A model generated the notes under the pieces. The model searched no databases and was not told where the DNA came from. It worked only from the letters and a program-made list of their open reading frames with translations. A program made the position numbers and the translations under genes. A stretch of DNA of 36,365 nt from Acidimicrobiia bacterium (GTDB lineage Bacteria > Actinomycetota > Acidimicrobiia > Acidimicrobiales > Bin134). Shown here in pieces: positions 15,988-23,609 of the stretch (position 1 is its first letter; each line of letters begins with the position of its first letter). The stretch spans positions 1-36,365 of the forward strand of contig JAJEEH010000266.1 in assembly GCA_022821105.1 (NCBI GenBank), in the 5' to 3' direction.

Positions 15988-16003
15988 AATAGCAAACGCT
16001 ATT
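15988..16003 (-). other. Small perfect hairpin at the end of the acyl-CoA dehydrogenase gene
   Basis: AATAGC and GCTATT pair around the 4-base loop GTTT, overlapping the stop codon of the acyl-CoA dehydrogenase and lying upstream of sigR. No T-run follows. It could be a weak terminator or an operator for sigR, or chance. Confidence 0.3.
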
Positions 16004-17240
16004 TCAAACCCGGTCCGCCCACCTGCTCACGCCACGGGACGTGCTTGTCCACCCGGGGCTCGGGGGGCAGCCCGAGCACCCGCTCGGCCATGTTGTTGCG
16101 GTGTACCTCGTCGGTGCCCCCGCCGATCGATCCCCAGAACCGGTTCAGCGCCTCATTGGCCCACACCGCGGTGTCGGCGTGGTCGCCGGCCACCCCGTAT
16201 CCCCCCAGCATTCCCACACCGAGGTTGCCCCGGTCGCGGCGGCTCTCCGACCAATAGACCTTGAGAGTCGAGCCGTCGAAAGCAGGCTGGCGACCCCGGC
16301 GCACATCTTCTTGCAATCGCCGGCCCATCCAGTCGAGCAGCTTCTCTCTGGTGTAGGCCTGGGCCAGCTCTTGGCGGACCATCGGGTCTTGGGCCGTGCC
16401 CCACCGCTGGGCCAGTGCGATCAGGTTGGCTGCGCTGTCGGCCCTGTCCATGCCGCCGCCGATCATGGTGGACTCGTTGGCCAGCACCAGCCGGGCCACC
16501 GCCCACCCGGAGTTCACCTCGCCGACCACGTTTTCGGCCGGGATCCTCACGTCGCTCAAGAACACCTCGTTGAAGTGGGCCGACCCATTGATGGTGCGGA
16601 TGGGGCGGGGGTCCACGCCGGTGGTGGTCATGTCCACCAAAAAGAACGTGATCCCCTTGTGCTTGGGGGCGTCGGGATCGGTGCGGGCCAACAGGATTCC
16701 CCAGTCGCACAGGTGGGCTGAGGAGTTCCACACCTTTTGGCCGTTCACCACGAACTCGTCGCCGTCGCGTTCGGCCCTGGTCGACAGGTTGGCCAGGTCC
16801 GACCCGGCGCCGGGCTCGCTGAACAGCTGGCACCACACCACGTCGCCCCGCAGCATGGGCTCTAGGTGGCGGGCCTTCTGCTCCTCGGTGCCGAAGTGGC
16901 CGATGGCCGGCCCGGCCAGGGCGATGCCCGCGGCGATAAACCCACTGGTCACATCGAAAAGGGCGGCCTCCTGCTGGAAGATCTGCCGCTGCCATCGCTC
17001 GCCCCCCCGGCCCCCGTGGTCCACAGGCCAGTCGATGGCCGCCCATCCGCTGTCGTACAGCTCTCGCTGCCACTCTCGGCAGCGGTCCATGTGGGCCTTC
17101 TCCGCGGCAACATCGTGATGGGTGGTTCGAGTGGACCAGCCGTCGCCGTCTTCCCGCAATGGGGCCCGGGCCTCCAGCCAAGCCCGCACTTCTGCTCTGA
17201 ACGCCGCTTGCTGCGCAGTGTCCTCGGAGTGGTCGGCCAC
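15999..17240 (-). CDS. Acyl-CoA dehydrogenase
   Basis: 413 aa, FAD-dependent alpha-beta dehydrogenation of an acyl-CoA. The flavin-binding segment is WCQLFSEPGAGSDLANLSTR followed by AERDGDEFVVNGQKVWNSSA (about 137-175), which matches ACAD signature 1. The C-terminus has GMLGGYGVAGDHADTAVWAN and a flavin/CoA loop SIGGGTDEVHRNNMAERVLG. Length and motifs are normal. It resembles the many FadE paralogs used by actinobacteria in steroid, terpenoid and fatty acid breakdown; the substrate cannot be read from sequence. It is divergent from the methyltransferase across 48 bases. The GTG start has no ribosome site but lies six bases after a TATCGT -10 box, suggesting a leaderless message. Confidence 0.92.
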   Translation of the reverse strand: MADHSEDTAQQAAFRAEVRAWLEARAPLREDGDGWSTRTTHHDVAAEKAHMDRCREWQRELYDSGWAAIDWPVDHGGRGGERWQRQIFQQEAALFDVTSGFIAAGIALAGPAIGHFGTEEQKARHLEPMLRGDVVWCQLFSEPGAGSDLANLSTRAERDGDEFVVNGQKVWNSSAHLCDWGILLARTDPDAPKHKGITFFLVDMTTTGVDPRPIRTINGSAHFNEVFLSDVRIPAENVVGEVNSGWAVARLVLANESTMIGGGMDRADSAANLIALAQRWGTAQDPMVRQELAQAYTREKLLDWMGRRLQEDVRRGRQPAFDGSTLKVYWSESRRDRGNLGVGMLGGYGVAGDHADTAVWANEALNRFWGSIGGGTDEVHRNNMAERVLGLPPEPRVDKHVPWREQVGGPGLK

Positions 17241-17246
17241 GGCGCG

Positions 17247-17252
17247 ACGATA
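17247..17252 (-). promoter_or_regulatory. Candidate -10 box for leaderless acyl-CoA dehydrogenase transcript
   Basis: TATCGT on the minus strand, six bases before the GTG at 17240. It fits the TANNNT pattern that precedes leaderless starts in actinobacteria. No clear -35 element is seen. Confidence 0.45.
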
Positions 17253-17288
17253 CGGTATGGGGCCGACAGAAACAGAGGAGAAGCCTCC

Positions 17289-18074
17289 ATGGCCGATGAT
17301 CGATACGGGGTTCGGGATGAAGAGGTGGAGATCGAGCGCACCCGCCTGGAGATGTTGGCCGAAGCCCGCGACCCCCGCACCCGCCGCGTCCTCGACCGCA
17401 TCGGGCTGAGCTATGGCTGGAGGTGTTGGGAAGTGGGCGCCGGTGCGGGTTCGGTGTCAGCTTGGCTGGGCCGAAAGGTCGGGCCAGAGGGAGCAGTGTG
17501 GTCCACTGATTTGGATCTCCAGTTCCACCGGCCGGTGCTTCCCAACGTGGTGGTAGAGCAGCACGACGTGGCCAAAGACCCCGCGCCCCGGGCAGCCTTT
17601 GATCTCGTCCACACCCGCGCGGTGCTCCAGCATGTGCCAGAACGAGATCAAGTGATTGAAACACTGTGGGCGGCGGTGGCGCCGGGTGGCTGGCTGGTGG
17701 TGGAGGACGGCGCCTTTCAGGCGTTCAGCGAACAGCCCCTGCCCGAGCCCTACGCCACCGTCCACCGCGCCATGGCCACCGGGGCCACCGCCGAGTGGCG
17801 CGATCCCAACTTCGGAGTGCGCCTGCCGGAGCGGTTTCGCGACCTGGGCGCCGAAGACATCGACATCACCGGAGAGGTCTGGGCCATGCGCTCTGGAGAG
17901 CCGGGCGGGGAGTGGTGGTTCCTCGCCATGGAGCGGGCCATTCCCCGAATTGTGCAGGCCGGCCTGGTAACCGCTGAAGAAGGCCAGACAGCCCTGGCTC
18001 AGGTTCGGGCGCCCGGATTTGTCATGATGAGTTCTCTGTCGATCGCAGTATGGGGCCGAAAGCCCGCCAAATAA
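17289..18074 (+). CDS. Class I SAM-dependent methyltransferase
   Basis: 261 aa from the ATG at 17289, preceded by AGAGGAG. The open frame extends upstream to 16866, but that part is the antisense of the acyl-CoA dehydrogenase. Motif I is CWEVGAGAGSVSAWL (E48, G50, G52, G54), the acidic residue ending strand 2 is in VWSTDLDLQFHRPVL, motif post-I/II is in AAFDLVHTRAVLQHVP, and strand 5 in GGWLVVEDG. It methylates a small molecule that cannot be named from sequence. The stop is 18 bases before the P450 start, and the pair is likely cotranscribed. The histidine after LQ in motif II resembles small-molecule O-methyltransferases, but this is only a resemblance. Confidence 0.85.
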   Translation: MADDRYGVRDEEVEIERTRLEMLAEARDPRTRRVLDRIGLSYGWRCWEVGAGAGSVSAWLGRKVGPEGAVWSTDLDLQFHRPVLPNVVVEQHDVAKDPAPRAAFDLVHTRAVLQHVPERDQVIETLWAAVAPGGWLVVEDGAFQAFSEQPLPEPYATVHRAMATGATAEWRDPNFGVRLPERFRDLGAEDIDITGEVWAMRSGEPGGEWWFLAMERAIPRIVQAGLVTAEEGQTALAQVRAPGFVMMSSLSIAVWGRKPAK

Positions 18075-18092
18075 GGAACTCAGGAGGCTGAG

Positions 18093-19313
18093 ATGGAGAA
18101 TCTGGAACTTTGGAATCCCTCGACATTCAAGAACGGTTTCCCCCACGATTACTTCCGCCACAAGCGCGACAACGATCCGGTGTTCTGGAGCGAACACCCG
18201 GTATGGGACGGTTACTGGAACGTCACTCGCCACGCCGACGTGCAGCGGGTATCACGCGATTCAGATTGCTTCAAGAGCCAGCCCAACCCCTTCCTGGCCG
18301 GCGACCAGCCGCCCGCGGTTGACGACGGTTCCAACTCGCAAATGCTCATCAGCCTCGATCCGCCCGATCACACCAAGATGCGCAAGCTGGTCAATCGGGG
18401 GTTCACGCCTCGCCGGGTGCGCGATTTGGAGGAGAGGATCCAGTCGCAGGTCGACCGTTTGATCGACCAGGTGGCCGACAAGGCCGGCTGTGAGATGGTC
18501 AGCGAGATCGCGGTGGAGCTGCCCTTGCAGGTGATCGCCGACTTGGTGGGCGTGCCCGAAGAAGACCGCCACCAGATCTTCCACTGGACCGAGATCACGT
18601 TCGGCTTCGACGAGAAGTACACCACCGAGGAGATGATGGACGCCGGGGCGCAGATGTTCGCCTACGCCGACCAGATGTGCGAGATCCGCAAGAAAGAGCC
18701 CCACGACGATCTCATCAGCGTGCTGATGGAGGCCGAGATCGACGGGGAGTCGCTCGACCAGATGCAGATCGACGTGTTCTTCATGCTCCTCCAAAACGCC
18801 GGCTCCGAGACCACCCGCAACCTCATCACCACCGGCACGCTGGAGCTCATCCGCAACCCCGACCAGATGCAGATCCTCAAAGACGACCCGTCGCTCATCC
18901 CCAACGCCGTGGAGGAGCTGTTGCGCTACACCACGCCGGTGATGCAGTTCGTGCGCCGGCCCACCCACGACACCGTGGTGGGGGATCAGGAGATCAAGGC
19001 TGGCGATCCGGTGGTGATCTGGTACTCCTCGGCCAATCGGGACGAGCGGGCCTTCGAGAATCCCGACACGCTGGACGTGACCCGCGACGCCAGCCAGCAC
19101 GTGGCCTTCGGGGCCGGCGGACCCCACTTCTGCCTGGGGGCGTCGCTGGCCCGATTGGAGGCCAAGATGATGTTCGAGGCCATCATCGGCCGCTTTGAGG
19201 GTCTGGAGCTAGGGGTGGAAGACCCCCGGACCCTGCGTCGCCTGCACTCCAGCCTGGTCGACGGCTATGTGGAGATGCCGCTGCGCTGGGATGGGGTCAA
19301 ACCTGCCACCTGA
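18093..19313 (+). CDS. Cytochrome P450 (steroid/terpenoid-type)
   Basis: 406 aa, starting five bases after AGGAGG. Motifs: SLDPPDHTKMRKLVNRGFTP (C-helix region), I-helix LLQNAGSETTRNLITTGTLE (oxygen activation, acid-alcohol pair E-T), K-helix ExxR in AVEELLRYTTPV, and heme loop FGAGGPHFCLGASLARLE with the Cys ligand. It is soluble, with no membrane anchor, and needs a ferredoxin and reductase that are not in the window. The HTKMRKLVNRGFTPRRV segment and the heme loop resemble the CYP124/125/142 and CYP107-like groups that hydroxylate steroid or terpenoid side chains in actinobacteria. The substrate is unproven. It lies downstream of the methyltransferase and upstream of an iron-binding lipoprotein. 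Confidence 0.92.
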   Translation: MENLELWNPSTFKNGFPHDYFRHKRDNDPVFWSEHPVWDGYWNVTRHADVQRVSRDSDCFKSQPNPFLAGDQPPAVDDGSNSQMLISLDPPDHTKMRKLVNRGFTPRRVRDLEERIQSQVDRLIDQVADKAGCEMVSEIAVELPLQVIADLVGVPEEDRHQIFHWTEITFGFDEKYTTEEMMDAGAQMFAYADQMCEIRKKEPHDDLISVLMEAEIDGESLDQMQIDVFFMLLQNAGSETTRNLITTGTLELIRNPDQMQILKDDPSLIPNAVEELLRYTTPVMQFVRRPTHDTVVGDQEIKAGDPVVIWYSSANRDERAFENPDTLDVTRDASQHVAFGAGGPHFCLGASLARLEAKMMFEAIIGRFEGLELGVEDPRTLRRLHSSLVDGYVEMPLRWDGVKPAT

Positions 19314-19337
19314 GGGTCATCTTGATCTCCGAACTTT

Positions 19338-19382
19338 GTTTGTTAGGCTAACTTGACAATTTAGGCTCACCGATCCTAGGGT
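19338..19382 (+). promoter_or_regulatory. Candidate IdeR/DtxR iron box overlapping a promoter
   Basis: A 19-base site at 19338-19356 is centred on TTAGGCTAA (19343-19351). It agrees with the IdeR/DtxR consensus TTAGGTTAGGCTAACCTAA at 14 of 19 positions by my count. It overlaps a TTGACA -35 hexamer (19353-19358). A TAGGGT -10 candidate at 19377-19382 is 18 bases further on and nine bases before the ATG at 19392. Iron-loaded repressor bound here would block RNA polymerase. The functional claim is inference. Confidence 0.6.
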
Positions 19383-19391
19383 TCCGCGCCC

Positions 19392-20420
19392 ATGAGCAAG
19401 ATTTCTCGTTCTGGGCTAGCTGCTGTGCTCCTTGTGGTGGCCATGCTGGCCAGTTCCTGCGGTGGTGACGACGAGAGAGTCGTCACCGTGTACTCCGGCC
19501 GAAGCGAAAACCTGATGATGCCGCTGTTTGACGAGTTCGAGCGCCAAAGCGGCATTACTGTTCAGGTTCGCTGGGGCTCCTCCACCGACTTGGCCCTGCT
19601 CGTTGCCGAGGAGGCAGAGCAGACCCAAGCCGACGTGTTCATCTCCCGGTCACCGGGTCCGGTGGGCTTTCTGGATGCCAGGGGCCTGCTTGCCACAATG
19701 GACTCCAGCGTTCTCGACCTAGTGGCTGCCGAGCACCGAGGGACCAATGGCACCTGGATCGGGTTCTCCGGGCGCAAGCGGGTGCTGGTCCACAATCTCG
19801 ATAACGTGCCGCCATCCGAGTTGCCCGACTCGGTGTTTGAGCTCACCGACCCCAAGTGGCGGGGCCGGGTGGCTATCCCGGCCACCAACGGCTCGTTCGT
19901 GGACTGGTTCACCGTGTTCCGCGATCAATACGGCAACGACGTCGCCACCCAGTGGCTCGACGACATGGTGGCCAACGACGCCCGCAATTACCCCAACAAT
20001 GTTTCCATTGTGGACGCCGCCGCCCGGGGCGAGATCGATGTGGGCCTGGTGAACCACTATTACAACCACCGGATGACGTCAGACGCCGAGGCCGCCGGCC
20101 GCGAGCATCGGGCGGCCAACTATGACCTGTCCGATGAGGACATCGGATCACTGCTCATCATCACCGCCGCCACCATGACCGCCAACGCTGATGACCGCGA
20201 GGCAGCCCAAGAGCTCATTGCCTACCTGCTCTCCCCATCGGCCCAGCGATACTTCACCAACAGCACCTACGAATACCCCCTAGCCGGCGGCATCGAGCCC
20301 AACCCCGCCCTACCTCCCCTCTCCGCCCTGTCCATCGGCTCCGTAGACTTCGACGCCCTAGGCGGCGGCTTCGAAACCACCGAAGAAATAATCCAATCCA
20401 GCGGAATCCTAAGCCAATAA
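19392..20420 (+). CDS. Fe(III)-type ABC transporter substrate-binding lipoprotein
   Basis: 342 aa. Signal peptide and lipobox ending at Cys23 (LASSC), then VVTVYSGRSENLMMPLFDEF, the opening strand of the FbpA/FutA class of periplasmic iron-binding proteins. The pair of adjacent tyrosines typical of the Fe(III) site is present in VGLVNHYYNHRM. The C-terminus AYLLSPSAQRYFTNSTYEYP, PLAGGIEPNP is also typical. It would bind ferric iron outside the membrane. No permease or ATPase gene lies beside it in this window, so its transporter partners are elsewhere. The upstream candidate iron box supports an iron role. No ribosome site precedes the ATG; the message may be leaderless. Confidence 0.88.
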   Translation: MSKISRSGLAAVLLVVAMLASSCGGDDERVVTVYSGRSENLMMPLFDEFERQSGITVQVRWGSSTDLALLVAEEAEQTQADVFISRSPGPVGFLDARGLLATMDSSVLDLVAAEHRGTNGTWIGFSGRKRVLVHNLDNVPPSELPDSVFELTDPKWRGRVAIPATNGSFVDWFTVFRDQYGNDVATQWLDDMVANDARNYPNNVSIVDAAARGEIDVGLVNHYYNHRMTSDAEAAGREHRAANYDLSDEDIGSLLIITAATMTANADDREAAQELIAYLLSPSAQRYFTNSTYEYPLAGGIEPNPALPPLSALSIGSVDFDALGGGFETTEEIIQSSGILSQ

Positions 20421-20478
20421 CCCCCCTCTCCCTCTCTCTTCTTCTGGTAGCCCCCAACGGCTGGATGGTCCAACGGTA

Positions 20479-20526
20479 GGCGTGGTGGGGGGTGGCGCCG
20501 TAGGTGACAGGACCCGCCACCACGCC
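20479..20526. repeat. 10-bp perfect inverted repeat in the gap before the second P450
   Basis: GGCGTGGTGG (20479-20488) and CCACCACGCC (20517-20526) are exact reverse complements, 28 bases apart, within the 204-base gap 20421-20624. The gap starts with a pyrimidine-rich run after the lipoprotein stop. The repeat could be a stem of a weak terminator or a protein-binding site. I see no gene in the gap. Confidence 0.4.
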
Positions 20527-20612
20527 GGTGGATGGTAACGATTTACCCGCCGCCCGCCACCCACCGATAACGACATTCTCGCTGCGCTGTGGATCAAGCA
20601 TCCCCAACGATC

Positions 20613-20618
20613 TAACGT
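20613..20618 (+). promoter_or_regulatory. Candidate -10 box for leaderless second P450
   Basis: TAACGT lies six bases before the GTG at 20625. There is no Shine-Dalgarno sequence. The geometry is identical to that of the acyl-CoA dehydrogenase (TANNNT, six bases, GTG). Confidence 0.45.
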
Positions 20619-20624
20619 CTTAGC

Positions 20625-21878
20625 GTGGACGTCGACCCCCTAGATCTCATCTCCCCCAAGCGCTACGGCGAAAACGGCCAGCCTCACGAACTGCTGGCCT
20701 GGATGCGCCAGAACTCCCCGGTGCACTGGTGCGAACCCGACGGCTACCAGAATTTCTGGGCCGTCACCCGCCACGCCGACATCATCGAAGTTTCCATGCA
20801 ACCCGAGCTGTTCAGCAACGAGGCCGACAGCATCACGGTGCGGACCCATCAGCAGGTTGCCGATTTGGAGGAGCACGGCAGCATCATCGGCGACATGCGG
20901 ACCATCATCAGCATGGACCCGCCCGATCATCGGCTTTACCGCAAGGTGGCCAGCGGCTTCTTCACCCCGCGGGGCATCAGCCAGCTCGACCAGATCGTGA
21001 ACGACAGCGCCAAGGCCCTGCTCGACAGTTTGGGCGACGAGGGCGAGTGCGACTTCGTGGACGTCATCGCCCAGCGCCACCCGCTGCGGGTTCTGGCCAC
21101 CATTTTGGGCATCGACCGCGAGGACGAGGAACGCCTGTTGGTGCTGACCCAGCAGCTTCTGTCGGGCGACGATCCCGACTATCGGCGCGAAGCCGAAACC
21201 CGCTACCAGGCCAGCGCAGAAGTGGGCATGGAGTTCTACGCCATGTTCGACCGCATCATCAAGGATCGTCGGGCCAACCCCCAGGAGGATTTGGCCACCA
21301 TGCTGGCCAATGCCCATCTGCCCACCGGCGAGGCCCTGCCCGAGATCGAGACCTTCGGCTACTACCTCATTGTGTTCACCGCCGGCCACGACACCACCCG
21401 CAACGGCCTGTCGGGCGCGCTGGAGGCATTCTTGGCCTATCCCGACCAGCTTCAGCGGCTGCGGGAGAACCCGGAGATGGCCAAAGACGCGGTGGAAGAG
21501 GTGGTGCGGTGGTCCACTCCGGTGAACTATATGAAGCGCACCGCAATGGCCGACGCCACCGTTGCCGGCCAGCCGGTGAAAGAGGGCGACTTCGTGGTGT
21601 TCTTCTACGCCTCGGGAAATCGGGATGAGACGGTGTTCGACCATCCCCACGACTTCGACATCGGCCGCCACCCCAACCGCCATCTGGGCTTCGGCTGGGC
21701 CGAGCACTATTGCCTGGGAGCGCACCTGGCTCGAGCCAGCACCCAGGCGCTCATCAAGCAGTTGGCCGAGCGGGTAGTCGAGATCGAGCCTGCCGGGCCC
21801 ATCGTCCGCACCGAGTCCAACCTCATCGTCGGGGCCAAGCAGCTGCCGGTTCGCTACAAGCTCCGTCCCGCGGCCTGA
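20625..21878 (+). CDS. Cytochrome P450 with altered heme-loop glycine
   Basis: 417 aa from a GTG. Motifs: IISMDPPDHRLYRKVASGFF, I-helix VFTAGHDTTRNGLSGALEAF, K-helix ExxR in AVEEVVRWSTPVNYMKRTAM, heme loop HLGFGWAEHYCLGAHLARAS, and a C-terminal ESNLIVGAKQLPVRYK ending of the sort found in CYP124/125/142 proteins. Oddity: the canonical FGxGxHxC loop reads FGWAEHYC, with Ala where the second Gly is expected. The cysteine ligand is intact. It is distinct from the first P450. Its stop is 44 bases before the flavin monooxygenase. It probably takes part in the same oxidative pathway; redox partners are not in the window. Confidence 0.92.
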   Translation: MDVDPLDLISPKRYGENGQPHELLAWMRQNSPVHWCEPDGYQNFWAVTRHADIIEVSMQPELFSNEADSITVRTHQQVADLEEHGSIIGDMRTIISMDPPDHRLYRKVASGFFTPRGISQLDQIVNDSAKALLDSLGDEGECDFVDVIAQRHPLRVLATILGIDREDEERLLVLTQQLLSGDDPDYRREAETRYQASAEVGMEFYAMFDRIIKDRRANPQEDLATMLANAHLPTGEALPEIETFGYYLIVFTAGHDTTRNGLSGALEAFLAYPDQLQRLRENPEMAKDAVEEVVRWSTPVNYMKRTAMADATVAGQPVKEGDFVVFFYASGNRDETVFDHPHDFDIGRHPNRHLGFGWAEHYCLGAHLARASTQALIKQLAERVVEIEPAGPIVRTESNLIVGAKQLPVRYKLRPAA

Positions 21879-21922
21879 TCGCCAGCGTTGAGTCCTAGCC
21901 CAAACCCACAACTGAAACAACC

Positions 21923-23587
21923 ATGAGCACCAACGACAAAAGCCCTGTCCACTACGACGCCGTGGTAATCGGCGCCGGCTTCGCCGGCATCTACATGCTG
22001 TACAAGCTCCGCCAAATGGGGCTGACCGCCAAGGCCTACGAGACCGGCGACGATGTGGGCGGCACCTGGTACTGGAACCGCTATCCCGGCGCCCGCTGCG
22101 ATGTGGAGAGCCTGGAGTACTGCTACAGCTTCGATCCCGAACTGGAGCAGGAGTGGGAGTGGACCGAGCGATATCCGGGCCAGCCCGAGATCCTCCGCTA
22201 CGCCCAGCACGTGGCCGAGCGCTACGACCTGTATCGGGACATCCAGTTCAACACCAAGGTCACCAAGGCGGCCTTCGACGACGACACCGGCCGCTGGCAC
22301 GTCAGCAGCGCTCCCGCGGTAGACCACATCGACCACAACCACGCTCCCGCCGGTCCCGACGCCGATCTGGTTACCGCCGAGTACCTCATAACCGCGGTGG
22401 GCTGTCTGTCGTCTTCCAATGTCCCCGACGTCGAGGGCATCGACACCTTCGAGGGCGAGTTGTGCCACACCGGCCGCTACCCCAAAGAGGGCATCGATTT
22501 CGCCGGCAAGCGGGTTGGCGTGATCGGCACCGGCTCCTCGGGGATCCAGGCCATTCCGGTCATCGCCGAGACCGCCGAGCACCTCACCGTGTTCCAGCGC
22601 ACCCCGCAATACGCCATACCGGCTCGCAATCACCCCCTCGACCCGGCCGAGCAGGCCGAGGTCAAAGCCGACTACCGCAAGCTCCGCGAGCAGAACAAAA
22701 GCCAACAAGGCGCGCTCGGCGCCCGTTTCGACTGGAACGAGGGCTCGGTGCTCGACGTCGAGGTGGAGGAGGCGTTCAAGGAGTTTGACGCCCGCTGGGA
22801 GATCGGCGGCTTCGCCTTCCTCGGCGCCTACTCCGACATAGCCCGCACCCCCGAGGCCAACCATGTGGCCGCCGACTTCGTGAAGGACAAGATCCGCGAG
22901 ACGGTGACCGACCCCGAGGTGGCCGAGCGGCTCATCCCCAGCACCTACATCGGCTGCAAGCGGCTGGTGCTCGACACCGACTACTTCATCACCTACAACC
23001 GCGAAAACGTCACCCTGGTGGACATCAGCGAGAACACCATCACCGAGATCACCCCCGGTGGCCTGCGCACCGTCGACGGCACCTCATACGACCTCGACGT
23101 GATCGTGTTCGCCACCGGATACGACGCCATGACCGGCTCGCTGCTCCGCATCGACATCCGAGGCCGCGAGGGGCTTCCCCTGGCCGAGCAGTGGTACGCC
23201 GGACCCCGCACCTACCTGGGGCTGGGCGTGCCCGGGTTCCCCAACATGTTCACCATCACCGGCCCGGGCAGCCCGTCGGTACTGGCCAACATGATCGTTT
23301 GCATCGAGCAGCACGTGGACTGGATCGGCGACTGCATCGACCACATGCGGGCCAACGGCCACCGCCACATCGAGGCCACCGAAGAGGCCACCGAAGCCTG
23401 GGTAGAACACGTGAACCTGGTGGCCAGCTACACGCTGTACCCCACCTGCAACTCCTGGTATTTGGGGGCCAACATCCCCGGAAAAACCCGGGTGTTCATG
23501 CCCCTGCCCGGCTTCCCCGACTATGCCAAGAAGTGCGACGAGGTGGCCGCCGCCGGCTACGAGGGGTTTGCGCTAGTCCAGTCGTAG
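21923..23587 (+). CDS. Baeyer-Villiger-type flavin monooxygenase with a variant fingerprint
   Basis: 554 aa. FAD-binding Rossmann motif GAGFAG (17-22) and NADPH-binding Rossmann motif GTGSSG (202-207) flank the type I Baeyer-Villiger fingerprint, which here reads FEGELCHTGRYP (176-187). F176, G178 and H182 fit FxGxxxHxxxW, but Tyr186 replaces the expected Trp. The GGTWYWNRYPGARCDVES segment (about 46-63), which is strongly conserved in cyclohexanone/phenylacetone monooxygenase relatives, is present, as is the second ATGYDAMTGSL motif. It inserts oxygen next to a ketone, making an ester or lactone, or may act as an N- or S-oxygenase. It is soluble. It lies 22 bases upstream of the sulfatase array and after two P450s, fitting ring or side-chain breakdown of a ketone-bearing compound. 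Confidence 0.9.
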   Translation: MSTNDKSPVHYDAVVIGAGFAGIYMLYKLRQMGLTAKAYETGDDVGGTWYWNRYPGARCDVESLEYCYSFDPELEQEWEWTERYPGQPEILRYAQHVAERYDLYRDIQFNTKVTKAAFDDDTGRWHVSSAPAVDHIDHNHAPAGPDADLVTAEYLITAVGCLSSSNVPDVEGIDTFEGELCHTGRYPKEGIDFAGKRVGVIGTGSSGIQAIPVIAETAEHLTVFQRTPQYAIPARNHPLDPAEQAEVKADYRKLREQNKSQQGALGARFDWNEGSVLDVEVEEAFKEFDARWEIGGFAFLGAYSDIARTPEANHVAADFVKDKIRETVTDPEVAERLIPSTYIGCKRLVLDTDYFITYNRENVTLVDISENTITEITPGGLRTVDGTSYDLDVIVFATGYDAMTGSLLRIDIRGREGLPLAEQWYAGPRTYLGLGVPGFPNMFTITGPGSPSVLANMIVCIEQHVDWIGDCIDHMRANGHRHIEATEEATEAWVEHVNLVASYTLYPTCNSWYLGANIPGKTRVFMPLPGFPDYAKKCDEVAAAGYEGFALVQS

Positions 23588-23595
23588 CCATCGCC

Positions 23596-23601
23596 TATTT
23601 T
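23596..23601 (+). promoter_or_regulatory. Candidate -10 box for arylsulfatase copy 1
   Basis: TATTTT lies eight bases before the ATG at 23610, with no ribosome site. The same element (TATCTT) stands at the same distance before copy 3. It is consistent with leaderless initiation. No -35 hexamer is obvious. Confidence 0.45.
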
Positions 23602-23609
23602 CTGACCCT

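Noticed and set aside
16866..17288. N-terminal extension of the methyltransferase frame
   Set aside because: This stretch is antisense to the acyl-CoA dehydrogenase. The ATG at 17289 has a ribosome site and begins a normal methyltransferase.
16153..17664. A 503-codon minus-strand frame overlapping the acyl-CoA dehydrogenase
   Set aside because: It is extremely Arg/Gly/Pro-rich and lies in a different register over a clear acyl-CoA dehydrogenase and the start of a methyltransferase.
20640..21920. A 426-codon minus-strand frame across the second P450
   Set aside because: It is antisense to a P450 with all motifs and has no domain of its own.
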